Shown here: positions 1 to 8,286 of the stretch, one piece after another
Layout: every line of letters starts with the position of its first letter
Position numbering within the stretch: the stretch's first letter is position 1
Assembly (NCBI GenBank): GCA_003851245.1
Contig: BHEP01000029.1
Location: forward strand, 1-35,399
From: Bacteroidales bacterium
GTDB lineage: Bacteria > Bacteroidota > Bacteroidia > Bacteroidales > Azobacteroidaceae
Direction: 5' to 3'
Length of the DNA stretch: 35,399 bases
Made by a program: the position numbers and the translations under genes
The notes under the pieces: generated by a model
The model's database searches: none
What the model saw: the letters and a program-made list of their open reading frames with translations, nothing else
Told to the model about the DNA's origin: nothing

Positions 1-85
1 GTATATTTTGTTTCACCTTTACAAGACCTTTATAAAATTAGACAAAATGGAATCAGTTGAAGGTATTACGTTTAGAATTTTTATT

Positions 86-202
86 ATGACAACAAGAAGA
101 AAATTCAGCACCTATTCTAAGACTAAAGTAGTCTTAGAATCATTAAACGAGCGAGAGAGTTTGGCGAGTATTATAGCAAACAAGAGATATGATTATAGCT
201 AG
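86..202 (+). pseudogene. IS3-family transposase OrfA remnant (N-terminus only)
   Basis: The 38-residue reading frame begins MTTRRKFSTYSKTKVVLES and continues with a Leu-Asn-Glu-Arg-Glu-Ser stretch. This is the usual start of the helix-turn-helix OrfA protein of IS3-family insertion sequences, which typically read like KRKFS-x-x-x-K-x-KVVLE(A/S)L-x-E. The match stops after about 30 residues and the frame ends in TAG at 200-202. The rest of OrfA (normally about 90-100 residues) and all of OrfB are absent. The frame is open upstream to position 8, but that part does not look like transposase. This is a decayed fragment; no terminal inverted repeats were recognised. Confidence 0.6.
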
Positions 203-230
203 GATTGCAGTAGATTTAATAATTTCATAA

Positions 231-464
231 TTATTTGCTTTCATATTTTCTTTTTATTGTGTGTTTGAATTTTAGGACTGCGAAATTCAACTCTATAGTA
301 GTCTCTGTGTCCGTTGTTTGCAAATATTGACCGATTAAATCAGATAGTATATTGCCGCTTTTTTGCATTAATTCTTTTTGGACTTCTTCTTGTGGGGAGT
401 CTGATAAGGCGGCTATGTTTCTTGACAAGTCTCTAATTTGCGCAAAGGTTTCAACTATAGCCAT
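231..464 (-). CDS. Small hypothetical protein (77 aa)
   Basis: The frame starts MAIVETFAQIRDLSRN and ends in a basic tail (KFKHTIKRKYESK). It has no signal peptide or membrane segment; the first half looks helical (Ala/Leu/Glu/Gln-rich) and the second half could form a strand. I do not recognise the family. It lies 111 bp downstream of murQ on the same strand and, oddly, in the same frame: no stop codon separates it from the TAG that ends murQ. No clear promoter or ribosome binding site precedes it. It could be the last small gene of the operon or a chance open frame. Confidence 0.3.
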   Translation of the reverse strand: MAIVETFAQIRDLSRNIAALSDSPQEEVQKELMQKSGNILSDLIGQYLQTTDTETTIELNFAVLKFKHTIKRKYESK

Positions 465-513
465 TGTTGTGGGTAGCTTTGTTACTTTTCTGCAGTCGAT
501 AAATCTATTACAT

Positions 514-546
514 AGCCTTCGGTAAATTTGCCAGGCTCGTTTTTTT
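514..546 (+). terminator. Terminator-like hairpin, plus orientation, downstream of murQ
   Basis: AGCCT at 514-518 pairs with AGGCT at 533-537. An inner GG/CC pair (521-522 with 531-532) closes an 8-base loop, with a two-base bulge. A run of seven T follows at 540-546. The T-run is on the plus strand, so as an intrinsic terminator it would stop transcription running rightward towards murQ rather than the operon itself. The stem is short and imperfect. Confidence 0.3.
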
Positions 547-575
547 GATATATGAGATGAAATATATGCCCACTC

Positions 576-1388
576 CTATTTACCCCTATATGCGTCGATA
601 GCTTTTTTTGCCGATCCGTGCAACAACAAAAGCTCCTGAGCCTCTTGGTAAGGAATGGCGAGTTCGTCGGTAAGCATGCGCGTACCTCTGTCTACAAGTT
701 TTTTGTTGGACAGCTGCATATTAATCATCCTATTGCCTTTTACCCTTCCCAGCTGTATCATTGTGGCGGTGGTAATCATGTTGAGGATAAGTTTTTGCCC
801 CGTTCCCGATTTCATTCGTGAGCTCCCTGTCACATATTCGGGGCCCACAATCATTTCTATAGCAATATCGGCTTCTTGCGCCATTGGCGAATTGGGGTTG
901 CTTGATATAGAAGCTGTTAGAATGCCATTTTCGCGGGCTTTCTTGAGTGCTCCAATCACATATGGAGTAGTTCCCGAGGCAGCAATGCCCACTACAGTAT
1001 CTTTTGCAGAAATATCGTAGGTCTGCAGGTCTTTCCATCCTAGGGCGGTATCGTCTTCGGCTCCTTCTATGGGGATGCGCAGGGCCTTGTCGCCTCCAGC
1101 TATTATGCCGATAACTAGGGTTGCGGGCATGCCAAATGTAGGAGGAATTTCGGAGGCATCCAATACTCCAAGCCTGCCGCTGGTGCCTGCTCCCATATAG
1201 AAGAGTCGGCCGCCGTCCTTCATTTTGGGCACAAGTAGCGATACCAACCTTTCTATCTGAGGAATTGCTGCTTTAACGGCTATTGCCACCTTTTGGTCTT
1301 CTTCATTGATGCCTTCAAGAAGTTGCAATACCGTTTTTTGTTCTAAGTCACTGTGTAGTGATGCTTGTTCTGAAATTTTTATAAACAT
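576..1388 (-). CDS. murQ: N-acetylmuramic acid 6-phosphate etherase MurQ
   Basis: MurQ cleaves the lactyl ether of MurNAc-6-phosphate to GlcNAc-6-phosphate and D-lactate in the cytoplasm. The 270-residue protein carries the SIS sugar-phosphate fold with the family signature GAGTSGRLGVLDASE (residues 66-80) followed by IPPTFG. Glu80 and Glu111 (in EGAED) correspond by spacing to the two catalytic glutamates of E. coli MurQ (Glu83 and Glu114). A second SIS motif is visible at GSSRMKSGTGQK. It is slightly shorter than the E. coli enzyme (298 aa), with the difference at the ends. It is the last clearly recognised gene of the salvage unit, 58 bp after the kinase gene, which supplies its substrate. 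Confidence 0.95.
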   Translation of the reverse strand: MFIKISEQASLHSDLEQKTVLQLLEGINEEDQKVAIAVKAAIPQIERLVSLLVPKMKDGGRLFYMGAGTSGRLGVLDASEIPPTFGMPATLVIGIIAGGDKALRIPIEGAEDDTALGWKDLQTYDISAKDTVVGIAASGTTPYVIGALKKARENGILTASISSNPNSPMAQEADIAIEMIVGPEYVTGSSRMKSGTGQKLILNMITTATMIQLGRVKGNRMINMQLSNKKLVDRGTRMLTDELAIPYQEAQELLLLHGSAKKAIDAYRGK

Positions 1389-1420
1389 GGATTTGCTATG
1401 AATTGTTAATTATTAATTTC

Positions 1421-1470
1421 CGCATGAATTTTCGCATTAATTTTCGTCATGAATTTTCGTCATGAAACTT
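1421..1470. repeat. Four imperfect 12-13 bp tandem copies between kinase gene and murQ
   Basis: Units read cgcatgaatttt (1421-1432), cgcattaatttt (1433-1444), cgtcatgaatttt (1445-1457) and cgtcatgaaactt (1458-1470). The array covers the last codons and TGA stop of the kinase gene and runs into the spacer before murQ. On the minus strand the units repeatedly present ATG and TGA. Slipped-strand duplication of the gene end is the simplest explanation. Confidence 0.6.
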
Positions 1471-2322
1471 TATGAGCCCCTCCATCGGACTTTTTATAAT
1501 ATTTCCTAAGTCTATACCCAGTTCTTTTGTTACTTCTTGAATTATATCTTTGTAATAAAACGCTATGGATCCCACAAGGTGCACCTTATATTTTTTGTAG
1601 TCATATTGCATAACGTTGCGCACAAAGAAAGATTTTATGGCATTGAATACCAGTGCGTATACCTGAGGGTCATTTATGTTTTGTATAAGAAATGGCGAGA
1701 GGCTAGCAAGAAATCTATTGGGGAAGGCCTGCTTGTATACCCTTTCGAGGAGTATGGCGGGGGTGAGTTCAAACTGGGCGAAGAATTTCTCTTTTAGCTC
1801 TGGGCTCAGTTGGTTTTTTAGGCAGTCGCCCACCAGGAGTTTTCCCAAAACGGCACCGCTACCCTCATCGCCGAGAATGAATCCCAGAGGCGATACATTG
1901 TCCTGTATAGTCTGTCCGTCGTAGTAGCAAGAGTTGGAGCCCGTACCCATTATACATGCTATTGAGGGCTCTTTGCCACATAGGGCTCTCGCTGCTGCCA
2001 GTAGGTCGCTACCCACTTCTATTTTGGCATCAATAAATTGGCGTATTGCGCTTTTAACCATTTCGTTTTTTTCGGGAAATGAACATCCTGCGCCATAGAA
2101 ATATACGGCATCGATACTGAAGCCCTTTATTTCTTGCATAAGATGCTCTTGTATTTCGGCAGCAATTTCATCCCTTGTTTGAAAGAAAGGATTTATACCC
2201 TTGGCAATTATCTGCCTCACTATTGTTGGGGCTACTTGTGTAGGAGTTTTTGCAAGTGTTTGTTTGTTGTCTACCACTACCCATTGGGTTTTGGTAGATC
2301 CTCCGTCTGCTAATATTATCAT
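1447..2322 (-). CDS. murK: BadF/BadG-type amino-sugar kinase, probable MurNAc/GlcNAc kinase (MurK-like)
   Basis: This is a cytoplasmic ASKHA-fold kinase of the BadF/BadG/BcrA/BcrD ATPase family. Visible motifs are the phosphate-binding loop DGGSTKTQW (residues 6-14), a probable catalytic Asp106 in GSDLLAAARAL (as in GlcNAc kinases), GTGSNS (126-131) and GDEGSG (151-156). In Tannerella forsythia the equivalent gene of the murTKQ cluster, MurK, phosphorylates MurNAc (and GlcNAc) at the 6-OH. Position directly before murQ argues for the same job here. The start codon overlaps the stop of the upstream membrane-protein gene as ATGA (2319-2322), implying translational coupling. Substrate preference between MurNAc and GlcNAc cannot be read from the sequence. 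Confidence 0.85.
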   Translation of the reverse strand: MIILADGGSTKTQWVVVDNKQTLAKTPTQVAPTIVRQIIAKGINPFFQTRDEIAAEIQEHLMQEIKGFSIDAVYFYGAGCSFPEKNEMVKSAIRQFIDAKIEVGSDLLAAARALCGKEPSIACIMGTGSNSCYYDGQTIQDNVSPLGFILGDEGSGAVLGKLLVGDCLKNQLSPELKEKFFAQFELTPAILLERVYKQAFPNRFLASLSPFLIQNINDPQVYALVFNAIKSFFVRNVMQYDYKKYKVHLVGSIAFYYKDIIQEVTKELGIDLGNIIKSPMEGLIKFHDENS

Positions 2323-3500
2323 ATTTTTATATATATATTCTTTTTATATAGCACATTTCCTATTGCCCAGTTGAGGGCAACAAAGAGCAGCGCAAATGCA
2401 AGTGATGCGGGATAGTCTCCCAGTATTGGCTGTAGCACCTGCGCATACAAGAAGGTCTTGATACTCATGGCCTGTCCGCCATAGCTTATCAATATATTGC
2501 CTATAAGTATGCTCAATACGGCAGCTGCCACATATATAAATAGTGGGTTTATGCCGAAGACTTCAAAAAACTTAGTCCATCGTTTGTGTCCTTTTATATC
2601 GATTATCCAAATGAGTAGGGCAAGGAAGCTAGCCGCCAATCCGCAGGTGGCGATAGTGAATGTGGGCGACCATATTTTCTTGTTTATGGGGCATCCGTAG
2701 CTCAGCAGAAAACCTGCAAAGGTGAGTATTACGCCCACTAAAAAAAGCCTCTCTATGCGTTGGTGATTATCTTTAGTGTCCATTATTAGCTTGCCACAGT
2801 AAAAGCCTATAAGCACATGGCAGATAGCTGGAATGGTGCTTATGAGTCCTTCGGGATCCAATGCTATGCGCGATCCATCGGGCAGCGTATCTTTATACAT
2901 ATGCTGAGCGCCAAGTACCGCACGGTCTATTATGGAGATTATATTGTTTTCGGAAAATTCAAATCCATTGCCACAAATAAGGAGTATAAAATATCCAAGA
3001 AGACCCGCTACAATGATGTATGGTATGTATTTGTGTTTTACCAGCAGGGCGATAATTGCCGTAGCACCATAGGTGAGTGCCAGTCGCTGCATTACTCCCA
3101 GTATGCGTATATTTTCAAAGTTCCAAGCAGCCTTTCCTAAGCATTCAAAGAATGGAATGTCTTCTGCCCTAAGGGCGTTGAAGGTGCGCATGGCAAGCGA
3201 TAGCCAGGCAATACCAAGGCCTATGGCAAAGATGACGGCGGTTCTTTTCAGTATTTTTAGCATTGCCGATTGGGAGAACTCAAACTTATATTTGCGCAGC
3301 GAAATATAGGTAGATATTCCCATAATGAACATAAAAAAGGGGAATACGAGGTCGGTGGGGGTGAGCCCATTCCAGGAGGCATGACCTAGGGGGGCATACA
3401 CCTTGCTCCATGATCCGGGGTTGTTTACCATAATCATTCCTGCTATGGTGATTCCCCTCAGCACGTCGAGGGCGAGTAGTCTGTTGTTTGTTGCTTTCAT
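2319..3500 (-). CDS. DUF5009 / HGSNAT-like inner-membrane protein, candidate MurNAc transporter (MurT-like)
   Basis: The 393-residue integral membrane protein has about ten hydrophobic segments. Its N-terminal signature is LLALDVLRGITIAGM, then GHASWNGLTPTDLVFPFF with His40 and Asp50. This is the heparan-alpha-glucosaminide N-acetyltransferase-like family (DUF5009; often called NagX). In eukaryotic HGSNAT the His in this loop is the acetyl acceptor. In T. forsythia the membrane protein of the murTKQ cluster was assigned to MurNAc uptake, so transport or transmembrane acetylation are both possible. The start at 3500 was chosen because it forms an ATGA overlap with the upstream NamZ stop. An upstream in-frame start at 3557 would add 19 residues encoded inside namZ and is less likely. 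Confidence 0.8.
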   Translation of the reverse strand: MKATNNRLLALDVLRGITIAGMIMVNNPGSWSKVYAPLGHASWNGLTPTDLVFPFFMFIMGISTYISLRKYKFEFSQSAMLKILKRTAVIFAIGLGIAWLSLAMRTFNALRAEDIPFFECLGKAAWNFENIRILGVMQRLALTYGATAIIALLVKHKYIPYIIVAGLLGYFILLICGNGFEFSENNIISIIDRAVLGAQHMYKDTLPDGSRIALDPEGLISTIPAICHVLIGFYCGKLIMDTKDNHQRIERLFLVGVILTFAGFLLSYGCPINKKIWSPTFTIATCGLAASFLALLIWIIDIKGHKRWTKFFEVFGINPLFIYVAAAVLSILIGNILISYGGQAMSIKTFLYAQVLQPILGDYPASLAFALLFVALNWAIGNVLYKKNIYIKI

Positions 3501-4735
3501 TTGTATAGGTAGTATTTCTTTGAATCTTGGCTGAATTGTTGTACATCCTTGTACCAATAGTCTTTTATGTCGTCGAAGCTATGATTTTCAGAAAATAGGA
3601 GTCTAATTTGGTCGCTGCCCGATACCTTGTCAAACATATTGAATCGTTTTTGGTCGGCATGTTCAAACACCTTTTTTTCGGGGTATAATTTGGCAAGCTC
3701 TTGCATCATGTAGAACTGTACTTCGGAGAGCCTTGCCTTTTGATAATCCATAATATGCACCTGCACTCCCTGATAATGCTCGCCCACGCCGAGGGCATAG
3801 AATGGCTTTAGGTGCATGGGTCTAAATTGCAGTCCCGGCAATGCTAGGCGGTTCATGCTCTTTGCCAATTGATCGGCATTGATCCACTCGGCGGCAAATA
3901 GCTGAAAGGGTATGGTATATCCCACACCTATGGACACGTAGCCCAATTCGCCTAATATCCCTGAGACAGGGTAAAAAAATGCGGAATGCGCATGCGGTAT
4001 ATGTGGTGATGAGGGCACCCACTGCAGCCCTGTCTGTGTATAATCCATTTTTCGTTTCCAGCCCTTCATCTTCACTACTTGCAGCTTGCAAGACTGGCTT
4101 AGCATACCCTCATTGTTTAGCATCAAGGCCAATTCGCCGCAGGTTAGAGCGTAGAGGTATGGTATTTTAAACTGGCTGACGAATGAGATAAAGCCATCTT
4201 CAGTTAAATTCCCTTCAATTTTGAGTCCGTTTACGGGGTTGGGCCTGTCGAGCACCACAAATTCTATATTGTTTTCGGCAGCCGCCTCCATGGCCACTCC
4301 CATGGTGCTGATGTAGGTAAAAGATCGGCATCCAATGTCCTGAATATCGTATACCAGCACATCTATGCCTTGTAGCATTTCGGGAGTAGGCTTGCGTGTT
4401 TTGCCATATAGAGAAAATACAGGCAGTCCGGTATTGAAATCCTTGGAGTTGCTGACAGAGTCGCCAGCATGCACGTCGCCCCTCACCCCATGTTCGGGGC
4501 CATATAGCGCCACTAGATTGACATTTGCAGCCTCATGCAGCACATCTATTGTAGATTTTAAGTGATTGTCCACACCCGTTGGGTTTGTAATGAGCCCTAC
4601 ACGCTTGCCTTCAAGAGCTTTGAAATTTTGCTCTTTGAGCACCTCTAGTCCTGTTTTTATTCGTATTTTCTGTGCTGATGCGTTCAATACCATCAAGCAA
4701 AAAAACAATGCTATTATTGTTCTTGTTTTATTCAT
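3497..4735 (-). CDS. namZ: Exo-beta-N-acetylmuramidase, NamZ family (DUF1343), copy 1
   Basis: NamZ enzymes (DUF1343) remove MurNAc from the non-reducing end of glycan or peptide-free muropeptide fragments. The 412-residue protein has an N-terminal signal peptide (MNKTRTIIALFFCLMVLNASA, cut near AQ at 21-22), so it is expected in the periplasm or at the surface. Conserved family motifs are GLITNPTG (47-54), GPEHGVRGDVHAGD (79-92, with the key Glu-His pair), DIQDIG (130-135) and DRPNP (163-167). Its start codon overlaps the TAA of the AmpG-like gene by one base (TAATG), and its stop overlaps the start of the MurT-like gene. It is paralogous to the gene at 12834-14000. Confidence 0.88.
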   Translation of the reverse strand: MNKTRTIIALFFCLMVLNASAQKIRIKTGLEVLKEQNFKALEGKRVGLITNPTGVDNHLKSTIDVLHEAANVNLVALYGPEHGVRGDVHAGDSVSNSKDFNTGLPVFSLYGKTRKPTPEMLQGIDVLVYDIQDIGCRSFTYISTMGVAMEAAAENNIEFVVLDRPNPVNGLKIEGNLTEDGFISFVSQFKIPYLYALTCGELALMLNNEGMLSQSCKLQVVKMKGWKRKMDYTQTGLQWVPSSPHIPHAHSAFFYPVSGILGELGYVSIGVGYTIPFQLFAAEWINADQLAKSMNRLALPGLQFRPMHLKPFYALGVGEHYQGVQVHIMDYQKARLSEVQFYMMQELAKLYPEKKVFEHADQKRFNMFDKVSGSDQIRLLFSENHSFDDIKDYWYKDVQQFSQDSKKYYLYK

Positions 4736-6033
4736 TATTGTTTGTTTATATTTGTTTCTTTTTGTTGTTTCCTACCATAGCTTGGATCTATTTTGATAAA
4801 TGCAGTTACCATAAGTGTTATAGAGCAGCATATCATTACCCATATAAAGAAGTTGGTGTATCCCAACTTCTCTTGCAGCCATCCAGAGGCCATGCCCGGT
4901 ATCATCATTCCCAATGCCATAAATGCGGTACAGATGGCATAATGCGCCGTTTTGTGCTCTCCTTCGGAGAAATATATGAGGTATAGCATATAGGCAGTGA
5001 ACCCGAATCCGTATCCAAATTGTTCGACAAAGACACAGGAGCTTATCAGCCATATGCTTTCGGGCTGAAAATAGCTAAGATATACGAAGGCAAGGTTTGG
5101 TAGGGTGATTGCTAGCGCCATTGGCCACAGCCATTTTTTGAGACCTCCAAGAGATGCGGCAATACCTCCGATGATGCCTCCAAGGGTTAGTCCTATGATG
5201 CCCAAGGTGCCATAAACCAGGCCTATCTCTTCGGTAGCCAGACCCAAGCCTCCCTTATCTACAGGGTCTAGCAAGAATGGGTTGGCAAGTTTTACGAGCT
5301 GCGCCTCAGGAAGTCTATAAAAGAGCATAAAGAGGATGGCCACTGCAGCTCCTTTTTTCTTAAAGAAAGAGACGAAAGTAGCCAAAAATTCTTTCAAGAG
5401 GGTAGAAGGGGTAACTTCTTTTGCTGGCTTGTCGGCAGCTGGCTTGGGCAGCACATACCAGTGATATATAAAAAAAGCAATAAATAAAACAGCAAGTATC
5501 ATAAACGATATAGACCAAGCGAGGGGTATGTTGCCAGTACTTTTTTCTAGGAGTCCGGCTACCATTATCAGCAAGCCCTGACCCGCTATGGTGGAGATGC
5601 GATAGAAGGTGCTGCGAATGCCCACAAAGAGCGATTGCTGATGGCTGTCCAGGGCTATCATATAGAATCCGTCGGCGGCAATATCGTGCGTTGCCGAACT
5701 AAATGCTACCAGCCAAAAGACTGCCAAGGAGGCTTGAAAAAAGAAGTCCATAGGAATGGTAAAGGCAATACCTCCCAGTCCAGCACCTACCAGCAATTGC
5801 ATGATCAATATCCACCAGCGCTTAGTTTTTAGCAGGTCTACAAAAGGGCTCCATAGGGGTTTTATTACCCAGGGGAGGTATAGCCAGCTGGTGTATAGTG
5901 CTATTTCGGCGTTCGATACTTCCAATCGTTTGTAGAGAATTACCGAAATAGTCATAACAGCCACATAGGGCAGTCCCTGAGCAAAGTAGAGGCTAGGAAT
6001 CCAAGCCCAGGGAGATATTTTTTTATTTTCCAT
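4735..6033 (-). CDS. ampG: AmpG-like MFS muropeptide permease
   Basis: This 432-residue major facilitator has about 12 membrane segments. It opens with PWAWIPSLYFAQGLPYVAV, typical of AmpG, which imports GlcNAc-1,6-anhydroMurNAc (peptides) across the inner membrane in proton symport. Other AmpG-like features are LYLPWVIKPLWSPFVD in the first loop and SATHDIAADGFY in the middle of the N-terminal half. The hydrophilic C-terminal tail is short. It sits 13 bp after the SpoIID-domain gene and overlaps namZ copy 1 by one base. Together with the DUF5009 protein it gives this locus two candidate inner-membrane routes, perhaps for oligomeric and monomeric products respectively. Confidence 0.85.
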   Translation of the reverse strand: MENKKISPWAWIPSLYFAQGLPYVAVMTISVILYKRLEVSNAEIALYTSWLYLPWVIKPLWSPFVDLLKTKRWWILIMQLLVGAGLGGIAFTIPMDFFFQASLAVFWLVAFSSATHDIAADGFYMIALDSHQQSLFVGIRSTFYRISTIAGQGLLIMVAGLLEKSTGNIPLAWSISFMILAVLFIAFFIYHWYVLPKPAADKPAKEVTPSTLLKEFLATFVSFFKKKGAAVAILFMLFYRLPEAQLVKLANPFLLDPVDKGGLGLATEEIGLVYGTLGIIGLTLGGIIGGIAASLGGLKKWLWPMALAITLPNLAFVYLSYFQPESIWLISSCVFVEQFGYGFGFTAYMLYLIYFSEGEHKTAHYAICTAFMALGMMIPGMASGWLQEKLGYTNFFIWVMICCSITLMVTAFIKIDPSYGRKQQKETNINKQ

Positions 6034-6046
6034 ATCTTGTAAGTGA

Positions 6047-7327
6047 TTAATATTTTTCTTCTATGGAGGCTCCCGGATAGTAATGAAGCAGTATATCGCT
6101 ATAGGCATGTCCTCCTTCGCCCATTACGGCGGCTCCAATTTGGCAAAGTCCTACGCCATGCCCCCATCCAGCTCCGGTAAGTATAAATTTGTCGTCTTCT
6201 TTGTCTATCACAAAGGCCGAACTGTATAGGTGCGATGGCGATAGGCTGCGGCGTATTTCCAACTCCTTGCCTATGGTAAGAGTTTTTAGGCTTCCCACTA
6301 TATTGAGCTTGATGAGTCGTGCCGAAGTGCCACGCTCTACCGGTATAAGGTCGGTGATGAGTCCAAAATCAATGCCCGAACGCTCTAGCACCAATTGCGT
6401 AAGTTCTTTGGCTGTATATATTACCTTCCACCTATAAAAGTCATTTGTTTCTTGGTCGTAGTTGTTTAGCACCTGGCTAAGAATATTTTGATCCTGAGTA
6501 TTGCAAAACGCCGGGGGGCTAGATCTTATCCACTTTTGCGCCATGTCTTCTTGGCAAAGATCGGGCAAGTTGCTGCTGTCTTGGTAGTCTCGTAGCTTAC
6601 TTAGGTATGGGTGCTTGGTATCTTCCCAGCAGTTTTGAAACTCCTCGACGGCACCGCCGCAGCATTTGGAGAATCGTGCATCGCATATTTTGCTGCCATA
6701 GCACAATACCTGTCCGCGGGTACCGCTTACGGCATGCTTTACGAGTTCGGTTGAAGAGCGAGTAATGCCCTGATAGCGCTGGCAATGATCGTCGGCACAC
6801 ACATCAAAGCTATCGTGATCCTCTCTATCATACCATTTTATGATGGAGTCGGAAGTTTGGTGGCAGGTAGCATATTCGCCCAGTGTTTTTTGTTTGGCTA
6901 TTTGTGCCAGTAGCCAGCTTCGTGAAATCACGGCATGCGCCTGAAGTAAGCTCAGCGAGGCTGTAGCACTCATTTCGGATGATATAACACTGCAAATATA
7001 GGCCTCAATATCTACAATGTTTATGGCTCTTAGCTTTCCGTGTTCGGCAATGATCTTCAATGCACCTTCAAATATTTGATTCTCCGAGCGTTCCCAATGA
7101 AACTGTATACCTATAACTACGTCGAAGAGCTCAAAAGAACAATCGTCGGTGCTAGGCTCAAACAATAGCTCGTCATACAAAGAGTCCATCCACTGCACCT
7201 TGCCATCTTTATAAGACACACAGTTATCCTTAGGCTGAAACACCCCATAGGATTGGTACTGCCCTTTGAGAGAAAATTTTATTTGCCTACTTTCGAGTAT
7301 TCCTACAGCTACTTTGGGTGCGTTCAT
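6047..7327 (-). CDS. SpoIID/LytB-domain protein without signal peptide
   Basis: The protein (426 aa) carries a SpoIID/LytB ('amidase enhancer') domain. The segment INIVDIEAYICSVISSEM holds Glu118 at the place of the catalytic Glu of SpoIID, a lytic transglycosylase acting on denuded glycan strands. It is followed by LQAHAVISRSWLL, where the family usually has KAQAVAARTY. The C-terminal block GAGWGHGVGLCQIGA (385-399) and HYYPGA are also diagnostic. The N-terminus, MNAPKVAVGILESRQIKF, has no signal peptide or membrane anchor, unlike secreted SpoIID. It lies 5 bp after DUF4922, so there is no room for a signal-bearing start without running into that gene. Cytoplasmic processing of imported muropeptides is possible, but inferred. 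Confidence 0.8.
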   Translation of the reverse strand: MNAPKVAVGILESRQIKFSLKGQYQSYGVFQPKDNCVSYKDGKVQWMDSLYDELLFEPSTDDCSFELFDVVIGIQFHWERSENQIFEGALKIIAEHGKLRAINIVDIEAYICSVISSEMSATASLSLLQAHAVISRSWLLAQIAKQKTLGEYATCHQTSDSIIKWYDREDHDSFDVCADDHCQRYQGITRSSTELVKHAVSGTRGQVLCYGSKICDARFSKCCGGAVEEFQNCWEDTKHPYLSKLRDYQDSSNLPDLCQEDMAQKWIRSSPPAFCNTQDQNILSQVLNNYDQETNDFYRWKVIYTAKELTQLVLERSGIDFGLITDLIPVERGTSARLIKLNIVGSLKTLTIGKELEIRRSLSPSHLYSSAFVIDKEDDKFILTGAGWGHGVGLCQIGAAVMGEGGHAYSDILLHYYPGASIEEKY

Positions 7328-7332
7328 ATCAA

Positions 7333-8274
7333 TTATTGTTTGTTGCTATTTTTCAATCTACTTATCAGCTCATCCATTTTGCTGTCGGCTATGCACACCT
7401 CGGCAAAGATTTTTTCAATATCTTGTGCGGTTATTTTGTCGAAATCTTTTTCTAGGGGCGTTATCATCACACCTCCCAGGTCTACACTTGCAGGACTTAG
7501 CAGTATATTGCTGTCGCCCACGGCATCGAAACATGATGGGCGGTGCTTGCTGCGAAGAAATACGCAGGTCGTCCATTGCTTGTTGTCATACCAAGCAATC
7601 ACATTGAGCCGGGGTTCTATTTCGCCCTCTTTTACTTCCAATGCCTTATATATGCTTTCAAAGGCATCTGTTGCCGAGCTTATTGTGTCCGACTGTATAA
7701 GTATATTACTGCGAAGCCACGACCTTAGGGAAAATACCTCGATGCCAGAATTTTTCCAAATGGACTGACGCGCCAGTGTGCTTACTTCCTTTTCTATGGG
7801 AAGAAAACCCTTGTTGCCAGCTTGAAAATGAGCATGATCGGGGGCGGACGCCCCACATTTGGGACCATTATAAAATATACTATAGTCAGGCAGGGCAAAT
7901 GCCATATCTAGCATATCGGCATATCGCTGGCGTATGCTCTGGTCGGTATGCTTGAGCGTGGGCATGGTGAGATGCGTGGGAAATATTGGGAAAGGATTGA
8001 GCAATACCGTATATTCTTTGCCAAAGGGCAATGAGGTCTGCTCCACAGGCAGATTGGCAGCACACAAGAAGCATGGGCGCGCCTTGATGGATTGACTATC
8101 TACCTTGGCTGCCGATGACACTATGCGTGCGGGGTTGAATTGCACTCGTATCTCGAAGCCCTTGAAAGAAAATATTTTTTCCCTCACTTGCTTAAGAGCC
8201 TCGTAATTGGTTTTTGCCAACTGCCAGCCTTGGGATTGCTGTTGTATGAGGGTAGTTACTTGAGAATAAAACAT
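7333..8274 (-). CDS. DUF4922 protein, HIT/GalT-like nucleotidyltransferase or phosphorylase
   Basis: The 313-residue protein lacks a signal peptide and should be cytoplasmic. It shows the layout of galactose-1-phosphate uridylyltransferase-like HIT proteins: a Cys pair CFLC (68-71, possible zinc site), NPFPIFPTH (93-101), then NGPKCGASAPDHAHFQAG (136-153). The last contains the HIT motif His147-x-His149-x-Gln151, with His149 the expected nucleophile. This matches the DUF4922 family as I know it. HIT/GalT relatives swap or phosphorolyse nucleotide groups on sugar-1-phosphates. The substrate is unknown; the operon suggests an amino-sugar. It is sandwiched between the glycosyltransferase (12 bp) and SpoIID gene (5 bp). 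Confidence 0.7.
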   Translation of the reverse strand: MFYSQVTTLIQQQSQGWQLAKTNYEALKQVREKIFSFKGFEIRVQFNPARIVSSAAKVDSQSIKARPCFLCAANLPVEQTSLPFGKEYTVLLNPFPIFPTHLTMPTLKHTDQSIRQRYADMLDMAFALPDYSIFYNGPKCGASAPDHAHFQAGNKGFLPIEKEVSTLARQSIWKNSGIEVFSLRSWLRSNILIQSDTISSATDAFESIYKALEVKEGEIEPRLNVIAWYDNKQWTTCVFLRSKHRPSCFDAVGDSNILLSPASVDLGGVMITPLEKDFDKITAQDIEKIFAEVCIADSKMDELISRLKNSNKQ

Positions 8275-8286
8275 AATGAATAGTGT

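Noticed and set aside
477..590. Minus-strand stretch reading like GHIFHLIYQKNEPGKFTEGY before a stop near 477
   Set aside because: Looks protein-like but has no usable start codon and is under 40 codons; could be a remnant but cannot be supported.
655..1020. Plus-strand 121-codon ORF inside murQ
   Set aside because: It is antisense to a well-conserved MurQ region and its translation resembles no family; frame shadow.
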